DNA of 6,304 nt from Methanobacterium sp. (lineage in GTDB: Archaea > Methanobacteriota > Methanobacteria > Methanobacteriales > Methanobacteriaceae), in the NCBI GenBank assembly GCA_003162115.1, contig PMMV01000063.1:1-6304 (forward strand). The letters are read 5' to 3'. How positions within the stretch are numbered: position 1 is the stretch's first letter; every line of letters starts with the position of its first letter. Below are positions 1-5,987 of the stretch, in pieces. A model generated the notes under the pieces. That model worked only from the letters and a program-made list of their open reading frames with translations. It ran no database searches and had not been told where the DNA came from. The position numbers and the translations under genes were made by a program.

Positions 1-244
1 TCCCTTCAATCATCCTATATTTTCCAAATATTCTAAATTGATCTGACTTATTTTTTAATTCTATATGATCCCTATTCTGAATAAATTACAAACTATTGTT
101 CCAGGGACTAAATTTGATAGATATTGTAACCATATCAATTGGTTAATATGATCACTTATTTCTAAGTTAGTTAATAATAATGTTTATAGAATTAAAATGG
201 CGATTTAATTGACAATTAAGTTTAGGAAAAAAATAAAATAACTC
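1..244. other. AT-rich intergenic region without a supported gene
   Basis: This stretch is strongly AT-rich and all three plus-strand frames are broken by stops early on. On the minus strand one frame is open from position 85 to the left edge (about 28 codons), but its only ATG is at 13-11 and no good ribosome binding site precedes it. A divergent gene starting at the edge is possible but not supported. A TTTATAGA at 183-190 resembles an archaeal TATA box but lies far from gene 1. A weak inverted pair AACCA/TGGTT lies near 128-144. Nothing else was recognised. Confidence 0.6.
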
Positions 245-279
245 GATTAAAATATGTAACCTAGATTATAATATGTAAC
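245..279 (+). repeat. Tandem 16-base direct repeat before the oxidoreductase gene, possible operator
   Basis: Two copies of a 16-base unit lie in tandem: GATTAAAATATGTAAC at 245-260 and GATTATAATATGTAAC at 264-279. They differ at one base and are separated by three bases (CTA), a 19-base period or slightly under two helical turns. The first copy contains a TATA-like TTAAAATA at 247-254. A start of transcription about 25 bases downstream would fall in or just after the second copy and leave a short leader carrying the ribosome binding site. This arrangement suits a regulator that blocks TBP or RNA polymerase. The repeat is seen directly; its role is inference. Confidence 0.55.
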
Positions 280-286
280 AGTATGA

Positions 287-292
287 GAGGTG
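287..292 (+). promoter_or_regulatory. Ribosome binding site GAGGTG
   Basis: GAGGTG is complementary to the CACCTC at the 3' end of archaeal 16S rRNA and sits 7 bases before the ATG at 300. It fixes that ATG as the start of the oxidoreductase gene. Confidence 0.8.
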
Positions 293-299
293 TATTATA

Positions 300-1478
300 A
301 TGGCTGATCTAGATATACATGGTAAAACAGGATCTTTCTGGATAAAAACTTGCCCAACAACAAATTTTCCTCCTCTTAAAGAAGGATTGAAAGTTGACAC
401 AGTAATACTAGGGGGTGGAATTGCTGGAATCACTACTGCAACTCTATTAAAAGATTTAGGGCATACTGTAGCTTTAATAGAAGCCGATAGGATAGTTGAA
501 GAAGTTACTATTGGTACTACTGCCAAAATTAGCATTGCTCCTAACATGATTTACAGCGATCTAATAAAAAATTTAGGACTAACAAAAGCTCAAAAATATG
601 CCATTGCCAATCAAAAAGCCTTGGAAAAGATAGCAGAAATTGTTTCTAATAAAAAAATTGACTGCGAATTTCACCGTACACCCCTCTACATTTATACCGA
701 GTCCAATGATAAAGTAGAAAAAATAAATGAAGAAATTGCAGCTGCAAAAAAACTTAGACTTCCAGTATACTACGCTGATAACGTACCATTACCTTTTAAA
801 ACAGCTGGTGCATTGATGTATGAGAATCAAGCCCAATTCCATCCGCGAAAGTACCTTCTTGGTCTGGCTGAGAATTTAGATGGTGGAGGTTCTTACATAT
901 TCGAGAAAACACATGCTTTAACAATAAATGAAGGCGATGTTAAGGAAGTTATTACAGATAGGGGTTCTATTATGACCGATAATGTGGTGGTTACGACTCA
1001 CACTCCTGTCTACGATCCTGACCAGCTCAAAAATCATCTACACCCTGCAAGATCCTATGTAATCGGATTATATATTAATGGACAGTTTCCTGATGGAATG
1101 TTCATCGATTTTGATCCTGTTCATACCTATCGAACCACACCTACATCGAGAGGTAAACTTATAATAGTTGCTGGTGAACACAGTGACTTGAATGTCAAAG
1201 ATATGAACGAATATTACATGCGCCTTGAAAACTACGTCCGTCAGCACTTGGATGTTAAATCTATTGAGTATCGCTGGTCAAGCCACGACAGTGTCAGCGA
1301 TGATGGTTTGCCCATGATTGGTATGACATCATCTGAGGGTATTTACGTTGCAACAGGATTCGGTTTTTGGGGAATGAATAACGGTACTACATCTGCCATG
1401 ATTATATCCGATATGATAGAAGGTAATAAAACCCATTTGAAAGATATATTTAGCCCTCTGAGGTTTAAATCCAAATAA
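300..1478 (+). CDS. FAD-dependent oxidoreductase, DAO family, lacking the Rieske domain of its relatives
   Basis: The 392-residue product is a flavin-dependent oxidoreductase of the D-amino-acid oxidase (DAO) type; the substrate cannot be told from sequence. A Rossmann FAD-binding motif, VILGGGIAGI, lies at about 35-44, followed by an acidic residue at the end of the second strand (IEADR, 60-64). The C-terminal FAD-contact segment is at about 337-365 (GLPMIG, then ATGFGFWGMNNGT). The opening SFWIKTCPTTNFPPL and the FWGMNNGT stretch resemble bacterial FAD/Rieske proteins of roughly 500 residues (YhfW type). Here the protein ends at about the domain junction and no Rieske CxH motif is present or visible downstream. 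There is no signal peptide or membrane segment, so it is probably cytoplasmic. It has its own promoter region with a tandem repeat and a strong ribosome binding site; cbiS follows after 51 bases, probably as a separate unit. Family assignment is good, function unknown. Confidence 0.82.
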   Translation: MADLDIHGKTGSFWIKTCPTTNFPPLKEGLKVDTVILGGGIAGITTATLLKDLGHTVALIEADRIVEEVTIGTTAKISIAPNMIYSDLIKNLGLTKAQKYAIANQKALEKIAEIVSNKKIDCEFHRTPLYIYTESNDKVEKINEEIAAAKKLRLPVYYADNVPLPFKTAGALMYENQAQFHPRKYLLGLAENLDGGGSYIFEKTHALTINEGDVKEVITDRGSIMTDNVVVTTHTPVYDPDQLKNHLHPARSYVIGLYINGQFPDGMFIDFDPVHTYRTTPTSRGKLIIVAGEHSDLNVKDMNEYYMRLENYVRQHLDVKSIEYRWSSHDSVSDDGLPMIGMTSSEGIYVATGFGFWGMNNGTTSAMIISDMIEGNKTHLKDIFSPLRFKSK

Positions 1479-1503
1479 TATTTAAAATTTACCAAATATT
1501 TTA

Positions 1504-1511
1504 TTTATAAA
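1504..1511 (+). promoter_or_regulatory. Candidate TATA box of the cbiS-cobS operon
   Basis: TTTATAAA is close to the archaeal TATA consensus and is centred about 22 bases before the ATG at 1530. Transcription would therefore begin at or very near the start codon, suggesting a leaderless or nearly leaderless message. A partial ribosome site (GTGAT, 1522-1526) also lies just before the ATG, so the two readings compete. Position and sequence are seen; activity is inferred. Confidence 0.45.
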
Positions 1512-1529
1512 TAATCTGATCGTGATGGA

Positions 1530-2606
1530 ATGAAAACAAAAATCTGCATAGAAGACGTTAAATTTAAAAAAGATGATGATACAACAATCATTTCCAGGGA
1601 AAAAGGATTTCAAGTCATTGGAAATTCCACAATAGGGTGTGGAATTGGACATGTTAATTCAATTGTATATCATGGATTGAAAAATCGTGAACATCCACTT
1701 CCTTACTCTGTGGGAGAAGTAAGTGAGGAAAAGATAAATGAAGAAAAAAATGAATACCTGAAAGCAATATTTGAGTATAAAAGAGTTGAAGAACCTGTTA
1801 CTGCAATTTTAAGTCCTGTTAAATTGATTAAATTTCAAGATGTGACCAAAGATAATGTAACAGCAATAGTATCTGCATATCGGGGCCAAAAATTGTTCCT
1901 TAGCATTATAGTTTTTATAGACCACGATCTGGATTCAAAAACACTGATAAAACTATTTAAATCCACGATTGATGCTAAAAATGCTGCAATGTGGGATATG
2001 GGTGTAATAAATCATTTTTCATTTGATCCTCAAGATTTGGAAGATGATGAATCGATTTTAATAGCATCTAAGGGTACAATAAATAATGTGACTCCTGATG
2101 TATTGAGTGACCTGGTCAAAAACGTTCAACTATCTGTTAGAGAAGCTGTTAATAATGCTTTAAGTCAATGCGGATTTCCAAAGGATGTTCTGGAATATAT
2201 GAATGACGTTGGTGTGGGAATTGATGATCTTGTAGATGCAGGTCTGGAACTAGTTGTGGGTGTTGACGAAACCCAAGAAATTCCTGAAAAGCTTAAAAAA
2301 CAGATATATCATTCCCTAGAAGATCTTAATGTTGTATCCTTTATAATTGCAGGAATAAGACTTGAAGAAGACTATGAAAAACATAGGGTTCGTGGAGTCG
2401 ATGTAGACGATGACCCAGAATATTTATATTCAGATGAAGTCTTTGGCATGTCGATTGCAAACCAGATAGCTGGAACTAAAGCCATATTTAACTTTAAAAG
2501 ATATGATGAAGCCAAACCAGGAATTATAAGTAAATTAGGACCAGTTCTTGATGATGTTTTTGCAGGTCTTATTGCAGGTTGTATGTCAAAAATTTTTGAG
2601 GTTTAA
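1530..2606 (+). CDS. cbiS: Bifunctional adenosylcobinamide amidohydrolase / alpha-ribazole phosphatase (CbiZ-CobZ fusion)
   Basis: The 358-residue product has two domains. Residues about 20-185 resemble CbiZ, which cleaves the aminopropanol arm of adenosylcobinamide to give adenosylcobyric acid for salvage; [16 protein letters not shown] (31-46) and [12 protein letters not shown] (148-159) match its conserved blocks in order. Residues about 200-358 are a PgpA/CobZ-type phosphatase, with YSDEVFG (300-306), [10 protein letters not shown] (322-331) and [11 protein letters not shown] (340-350) carrying the acidic and basic family residues. CobZ dephosphorylates alpha-ribazole phosphate or adenosylcobalamin phosphate. 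The same fusion is known as CbiS from Methanopyrus. The CbiZ half looks divergent: the glycine/threonine-rich block I expect after DMGV is replaced by [13 protein letters not shown]. It is soluble, followed 13 bases later by cobS, and the only in-frame ATG at the front is 1530. PgpA lipid phosphatase alone is the alternative, but the cobS neighbour favours cobamide work. Confidence 0.78.
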   Translation: MKTKICIEDVKFKKDDDTTIISREKGFQVIGNSTIGCGIGHVNSIVYHGLKNREHPLPYSVGEVSEEKINEEKNEYLKAIFEYKRVEEPVTAILSPVKLIKFQDVTKDNVTAIVSAYRGQKLFLSIIVFIDHDLDSKTLIKLFKSTIDAKNAAMWDMGVINHFSFDPQDLEDDESILIASKGTINNVTPDVLSDLVKNVQLSVREAVNNALSQCGFPKDVLEYMNDVGVGIDDLVDAGLELVVGVDETQEIPEKLKKQIYHSLEDLNVVSFIIAGIRLEEDYEKHRVRGVDVDDDPEYLYSDEVFGMSIANQIAGTKAIFNFKRYDEAKPGIISKLGPVLDDVFAGLIAGCMSKIFEV

Positions 2607-2619
2607 TTGAGGTAAAAAC

Positions 2620-3408
2620 ATGTCTAATTCCAGTGAACTGAACAAGGTCCAAGATAAAAAAGTATCTAAGATCAATGGTATCTTTGGTTTGATATCTTTC
2701 TCAACAATATTACCACTAAATATTCACACAACCATTAAGGAAATGGCAATGTTCACATGGATCTGGCCAATGATTGGTAGTTTAATTGGAATTATTGTTG
2801 GTGCCTTCGGATTTTTAATTGTTGATCTGCTTCACCTACCCATACTCATAGGTGCAGCACTGATTTACAGTTTTTCAATATGGTTAACAGGATTCCATCA
2901 CCTTGACGGTCTTGTCGACTTTGGAGATGGAATGATGGTCCATGGAAGCCCTGAAAAAAATATAGGTGTTATGAGGGATAAAAGAATTGGTACAGGCGGT
3001 ATAGCTTATATCCTAATAGTGGGACTTATAACATTTGCAGCCATAGGATCCTCACCAGCTGTTTTAATATTTTATATACTTCTGGTTTCAGAAATAGCTG
3101 CTAAAATGGGTATTGTTACATGTGCAACTTTCTCAAAACCATTTCCAGACGGTACAGGAAGATTTTTCATAGAATCAATGAATAAAAAATTACTATTGTT
3201 ATCGTTTATCTTAGCTTCTGCAGTTGGATTTTTAACCCTTAACATGTTAGGAATTATTGGAATTACCATGGGATTATTATCAGGGATTATAATTGCGTTG
3301 GTAGCTAAGAAAAATTTTACATGGGCAACCGGAGATGTTCTTGGAACTTCAAATGAAGTTGCAAGGATGTTAGCACTGGTGATCATGGTTACTTTGTTTT
3401 CACTCTGA
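2620..3408 (+). CDS. cobS: Adenosylcobinamide-GDP ribazoletransferase (cobalamin-5'-phosphate synthase)
   Basis: CobS is an integral membrane enzyme that joins alpha-ribazole or its 5'-phosphate to adenosylcobinamide-GDP, releasing GMP and completing the lower loop of the cobamide. The 262-residue length is normal for the family. The signature GFHHLDGLVDFGDGMM (91-106) carries the metal-binding aspartates D96, D100 and D103. MRDKRIGTGG (118-127) and GDVLGTSNEVARM (238-250) are the further conserved blocks. About six to eight hydrophobic segments are visible (roughly 46-70, 74-90, 127-145, 147-165, 190-228, 249-262). A ribosome site GAGGT at 2609-2613, 6 bases before the ATG, sets the start. 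It lies 13 bases after cbiS, whose CobZ domain acts on the same substrate or product, so the two are very likely cotranscribed. No anomaly was seen. Confidence 0.93.
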   Translation: MSNSSELNKVQDKKVSKINGIFGLISFSTILPLNIHTTIKEMAMFTWIWPMIGSLIGIIVGAFGFLIVDLLHLPILIGAALIYSFSIWLTGFHHLDGLVDFGDGMMVHGSPEKNIGVMRDKRIGTGGIAYILIVGLITFAAIGSSPAVLIFYILLVSEIAAKMGIVTCATFSKPFPDGTGRFFIESMNKKLLLLSFILASAVGFLTLNMLGIIGITMGLLSGIIIALVAKKNFTWATGDVLGTSNEVARMLALVIMVTLFSL

Positions 3409-3518
3409 TTTACAATATTTAAACTATTATAACTCAAAAAATAATTATTCAATAATAATAAAAATAAAAAAAAATTATAGAATTGTAAGCTTAATTCAGT
3501 CAATTATAGGATGATAAA
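3409..3518 (+). promoter_or_regulatory. A-rich gap with candidate promoter of trm56
   Basis: This gap of 110 bases is almost pure A/T. A run of nine A followed by TTATAG (box at about 3474-3480) resembles an archaeal BRE plus TATA box and would start transcription near 3503, leaving a short leader before the ATG at 3519. A weak ribosome site AGG lies at 3508-3510. AATAATTATT at 3440-3449 is a perfect palindrome but of A/T only. No U-run marks an obvious end for cobS. Low sequence complexity limits certainty. Confidence 0.4.
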
Positions 3519-4058
3519 ATGAATTTTCACGTTTTACGGTTAGATCATAGAAGGGTCAGAGATGCAAGAATAACAACACATGTATGCTTGACAGCACGGG
3601 CATTTGGAGCCTCCAAAGTAATATTAAGTGGAGATGAAGATAAAAAGATAATCGGAAATATTAGGGATGTTGTTAAACGCTGGGGAGGAAACTTCGAAAT
3701 TGAATACATTAAAAATTGGGATGGATTTATCGAAGATTGGAAAAAAGATGGTGGAGAAGTGATTCACCTCACCATGTACGGTGAAGCTGTACAGGAAGTC
3801 ACAACTAAAATTCACGAATCTTCTAATGATAAACTTATAATCGTAGGAGGCTCAAGGGTACCTTCAAAAGTGTATCAAGAGGCAGACTGGAATGTATCTA
3901 TAACTAATCAACCACACTCAGAAGTTGCTGCCCTTTCAATATTTTTACATACACTGTTTGAGGGAAAAGAATATGAGATAGATTTTGAAAACAGTGAACT
4001 GAAGGTAATTCCAACTGCACATGGAAAACAAGTACAAAAACGAAAAAAAACCTTATAA
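3519..4058 (+). CDS. trm56: tRNA (cytidine(56)-2'-O)-methyltransferase
   Basis: This archaea-specific SPOUT-class enzyme uses S-adenosylmethionine to methylate the ribose of cytidine 56 in the T-loop of tRNAs, stabilising the elbow. The product has 179 residues, the usual size. The N-terminal signature RDARITTHVCLTARAFGA (14-31) is diagnostic of the family. HLTMYG (83-88) and IVGGSRVPSKVYQEADWNVS (108-127), followed by QPHSEVAALS (131-140), form the knotted SAM-binding region. The tail is lysine- and arginine-rich (QKRKKTL), which would suit RNA contact. The ATG at 3519 directly precedes the conserved start MNFHVLRL; an ATG at 3511 runs into a stop after three codons. The gene stands alone, 110 bases after cobS, and converges on the next gene with 7 bases between the stop codons. 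Confidence 0.93.
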   Translation: MNFHVLRLDHRRVRDARITTHVCLTARAFGASKVILSGDEDKKIIGNIRDVVKRWGGNFEIEYIKNWDGFIEDWKKDGGEVIHLTMYGEAVQEVTTKIHESSNDKLIIVGGSRVPSKVYQEADWNVSITNQPHSEVAALSIFLHTLFEGKEYEIDFENSELKVIPTAHGKQVQKRKKTL

Positions 4059-4065
4059 ATAAGTT

Positions 4066-5109
4066 TTATACCTTTATCCTTATGATCTTATCATCCCCAA
4101 TTTGAGGTATGCCCCTACCATCGGTGTTAGAGGTACAGATGTAAATATATCCATCGTGTGCAACAACGTCACGAATCCTTCCAAACTGTGTTAAAAGTGA
4201 TTCTTGTCCAGTAATACTTGTTCCGTTATCATCAAGACTTATTTGCCTGACTTGTGTACCTCTGAGTCCTGCAACATAGAGTTTGTTGTTGTAAAATGCC
4301 ATACCCGATGGTGCAAGTGTGAAATTGGTGTATACTATCAAAGGTGCGATGTATCCAGGAGCATTATTATTTCCCTGATAGATTGGCCAACCATAGTTTC
4401 CACCTGAAACCAATATGTTAATTTCGTCGTTCATAATATCCCCATGCTCGGATTCGTATAAAATCCTGTTATTCGAATTCCATGCAAGTCCTTGTGGATC
4501 CCTGTTTCCTAATGTGTAAACGTAATTTTTGTATGGATTGTCTGCAGGTATAGTTCCATCCTTGTTCATTCTTAATATTTTTCCAGAGAGGGAGTTAATA
4601 TCCTGTGCAGCAGACCTGTTATTTGCATCTCCAGTTGTAATGTAGAGTTTTCCATCTGGTCCGAATTTAAGTCTTCCACCATTGTGTATTGGTGCTGATG
4701 GAATATTATCCAGTAGAACTGTCTCATTTTGAAGTTTATTGGTTAAAACAAATCTTGAAACCCTATTTCCACTTGAAGATGTGTAGTATAAGTATATATA
4801 CTTGTTTTGAGAGAATTCAGGGTCTACTGCCACTCCCAAAAGACCAGATTCGCCAATTGCAGTTACGTTTATCTTGCTTATATTTGTTACAACACCATTA
4901 TCCAGCAAACTGACAACCCCACCCCTCTGTGTGAATATCATAGTGCCATTCGGCAGAAAATCCATTGCCCAAGGTATGTTCAGGTTTTCAGCAAGCACAT
5001 CTGATTGTAACCCAGATTGACTGACTGGTTTGGGTACAACTAGTAAAATTAACAATACCAAAATAATAATAATCGGGATGATAAGGATTTTTCTGTCCAT
5101 ACTAACCAT
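4066..5109 (-). CDS. Membrane-anchored PQQ-dependent sugar dehydrogenase-like beta-propeller protein
   Basis: The 347-residue product belongs to the soluble glucose/aldose sugar dehydrogenase family (GSDH domain, six-bladed beta-propeller), whose members oxidise aldoses with pyrroloquinoline quinone outside the cytoplasm. A hydrophobic segment at about 8-26 with a preceding Arg-Lys acts as a signal or anchor; no lipobox cysteine follows. Conserved blocks are NIPWAMDFLPNG (44-55), GESGLLGVAVDPEF (86-99), IHNGGRLKFGPDG (141-153, with H142 as the family's catalytic base), GNRDPQGLAW (201-210), YESEHGD (218-224), DEINILVSGGNYGWP (228-242) and GRIRDVV (310-316). The family's key residues appear kept. 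An internal ATG at 5100-5098 (residue 4) is an equally good start, with GGA 9-10 bases upstream. It is divergent from upp and convergent with trm56. PQQ synthesis is not expected in a methanogen, so cofactor and substrate are open. Confidence 0.85.
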   Translation of the reverse strand: MVSMDRKILIIPIIIILVLLILLVVPKPVSQSGLQSDVLAENLNIPWAMDFLPNGTMIFTQRGGVVSLLDNGVVTNISKINVTAIGESGLLGVAVDPEFSQNKYIYLYYTSSSGNRVSRFVLTNKLQNETVLLDNIPSAPIHNGGRLKFGPDGKLYITTGDANNRSAAQDINSLSGKILRMNKDGTIPADNPYKNYVYTLGNRDPQGLAWNSNNRILYESEHGDIMNDEINILVSGGNYGWPIYQGNNNAPGYIAPLIVYTNFTLAPSGMAFYNNKLYVAGLRGTQVRQISLDDNGTSITGQESLLTQFGRIRDVVAHDGYIYICTSNTDGRGIPQIGDDKIIRIKV

Positions 5110-5155
5110 TCCAAAAAAAATGAAATCTTAAATTATTCAAATTCCATATTATTAT

Positions 5156-5169
5156 GTATATACTTTTTG
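5156..5169 (-). promoter_or_regulatory. Candidate BRE/TATA promoter of the sugar dehydrogenase-like gene
   Basis: Read on the minus strand, AAAAAG is followed by TATATAC, an A-rich BRE plus a near-consensus archaeal TATA box. Transcription would begin about 25 bases on, near 5135, giving a leader of roughly 25-35 bases before either candidate ATG. It is the best promoter match in this intergenic region. Confidence 0.55.
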
Positions 5170-5272
5170 TACTTCAATTTTTTGTTGATTATTGAATTTA
5201 TGGAAAAATACCAATAAATTTGAATACAGAATAAATGAAATAACGAACCATTAAATTAATTAATGCAATTAT

Positions 5273-5289
5273 CTTTAATTCTATTAAAG
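5273..5289 (+). promoter_or_regulatory. Perfect inverted repeat before upp, possible operator
   Basis: CTTTAAT (5273-5279) and ATTAAAG (5283-5289) are exact reverse complements around a three-base spacer TCT. The element ends 19 bases before the upp ribosome site and lies just after A/T-rich TATA-like sequence (ATTAATTAAT, 5255-5264). It would overlap the expected transcription start, which suits a dimeric repressor. The short length and AT-richness mean chance is possible. Confidence 0.35.
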
Positions 5290-5308
5290 GGTTAGAGAGT
5301 AATATGTT

Positions 5309-5314
5309 AAGGAG
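5309..5314 (+). promoter_or_regulatory. Ribosome binding site that decides the upp start
   Basis: AAGGAG lies here. The GTG at 5314 shares its last G and so cannot be the start served by it. TTG at 5323 (8 bases on) or GTG at 5326 (11 bases on) is properly spaced. Confidence 0.65.
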
Positions 5315-5322
5315 TGGTTTCT

Positions 5323-5964
5323 TTGGTGTTAAAAAAACTTGATCATCTACTAATACAGGATAGACTTACAATGTTAAGGAGATCAGGAATTAGTCCTACA
5401 AGTTTTAGATCAATTATGATTGAAATTGGCAGATTTATGAGTTATGAGTTCGCAGATACGCTTGAAAAAGAATTTTTGACTGTTAAAACTCCATTAGGTA
5501 CATCTGAAGGTATAATTATCAAAGATAAAAATGATATTGTAGTAATAAATGTGCTTAGAGCTGCAATCCCTCTTGTAGAGGGAATAATGAATGTTTTCAC
5601 CGAATCTGAGTGCGGAGTTGTAGGTGCCTGGCGTGAAGATACACCTCCTTTCAATGTAAATTTGAACTACGTCAGAATACCTCCATTAGATGATAAAATT
5701 GTTTTACTGGCTGATCCTATGCTTGCTACCGGTAACACAATGAATGCCATATTGAAAGAAATAAAAACCTATGGAACCCCGAAAAGACTCGTTCTTTTAA
5801 ATTTAGTAGCTTCAGAAGAGGGGATACAGACCGTTTCTACTGCCAATAAAGATCTTGAGATTTACACTTGCGCCATTGATAGTGAAGTTAACCAGGATGG
5901 GTACATTGTACCTGGACTTGGTGATGCTGGAGATATATGCTTTGGTAAGCCCTCCAAAAAATAA
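5323..5964 (+). CDS. upp: Uracil phosphoribosyltransferase
   Basis: This cytoplasmic salvage enzyme makes UMP and pyrophosphate from uracil and PRPP. With the TTG start at 5323 the product has 213 residues, typical of the family. The N-terminal block SGISPTSFRS (21-30) leading to IGRFMSYEFAD is usual for UPRT. NVLRAAIPLVEG (76-87) is the conserved pyrophosphate-loop region. LLADPMLATGNTMNAI (128-143) is the PRPP-binding loop. GYIVPGLGDAGDICFG (193-208) is the uracil-binding signature. No ATG precedes the conserved region in frame; TTG 5323 or GTG 5326 fits the ribosome site, whereas GTG 5314 overlaps it. The gene is divergent from the sugar dehydrogenase-like gene, with an inverted repeat in front, and converges with the partial minus-strand gene, whose stop is 23 bases away. 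No pyrimidine transporter gene is adjacent within the window. Confidence 0.94.
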   Translation: MVLKKLDHLLIQDRLTMLRRSGISPTSFRSIMIEIGRFMSYEFADTLEKEFLTVKTPLGTSEGIIIKDKNDIVVINVLRAAIPLVEGIMNVFTESECGVVGAWREDTPPFNVNLNYVRIPPLDDKIVLLADPMLATGNTMNAILKEIKTYGTPKRLVLLNLVASEEGIQTVSTANKDLEIYTCAIDSEVNQDGYIVPGLGDAGDICFGKPSKK

Positions 5965-5987
5965 ACTATAAATTAATGCTGTTAAAA

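Noticed and set aside
1..85. Minus-strand open frame of about 28 codons running off the left edge
   Set aside because: Its only ATG is at 13-11, four codons from the edge, with AGG directly abutting it and no well-spaced ribosome site. The length is easily reached by chance, so a gene cannot be claimed without sequence to the left.
266..547. 93-codon minus-strand open frame over the start of the oxidoreductase gene
   Set aside because: It is antisense to the conserved FAD-binding region of a clear gene and has no family features.
1477..1500. AATATTT ... AAATATT inverted repeat after the oxidoreductase gene, considered as a terminator
   Set aside because: The stem is A/T only, seven pairs around a ten-base loop, with no clear U-run; such pairs are expected often in DNA this AT-rich.
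3440..3449. AATAATTATT palindrome in the gap between cobS and trm56
   Set aside because: It is pure A/T in a low-complexity stretch and is not repeated near other genes in the window.
3072..3503. 143-codon open frame on the minus strand across cobS
   Set aside because: It is antisense to a confidently identified cobS, its translation shows no recognisable domain, and its start lies in the low-complexity A-rich gap.
4204..5004. Three plus-strand open frames of 65-74 codons
   Set aside because: All lie antisense within the sugar dehydrogenase-like gene, overlap each other in part, and show no recognisable domain.
5304..5342. Twelve-codon ATG frame overlapping the start of upp, considered as a leader peptide
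   Set aside because: It has no ribosome site of its own, contains the upp ribosome site, and has no run of regulatory codons.
5304..5381. ATGTTAAGGAG occurring at 5304-5314 and again at 5371-5381
   Set aside because: The second copy is inside the upp coding sequence (encoding MLRR) and the match is only 11 bases; coincidence is the simplest reading.
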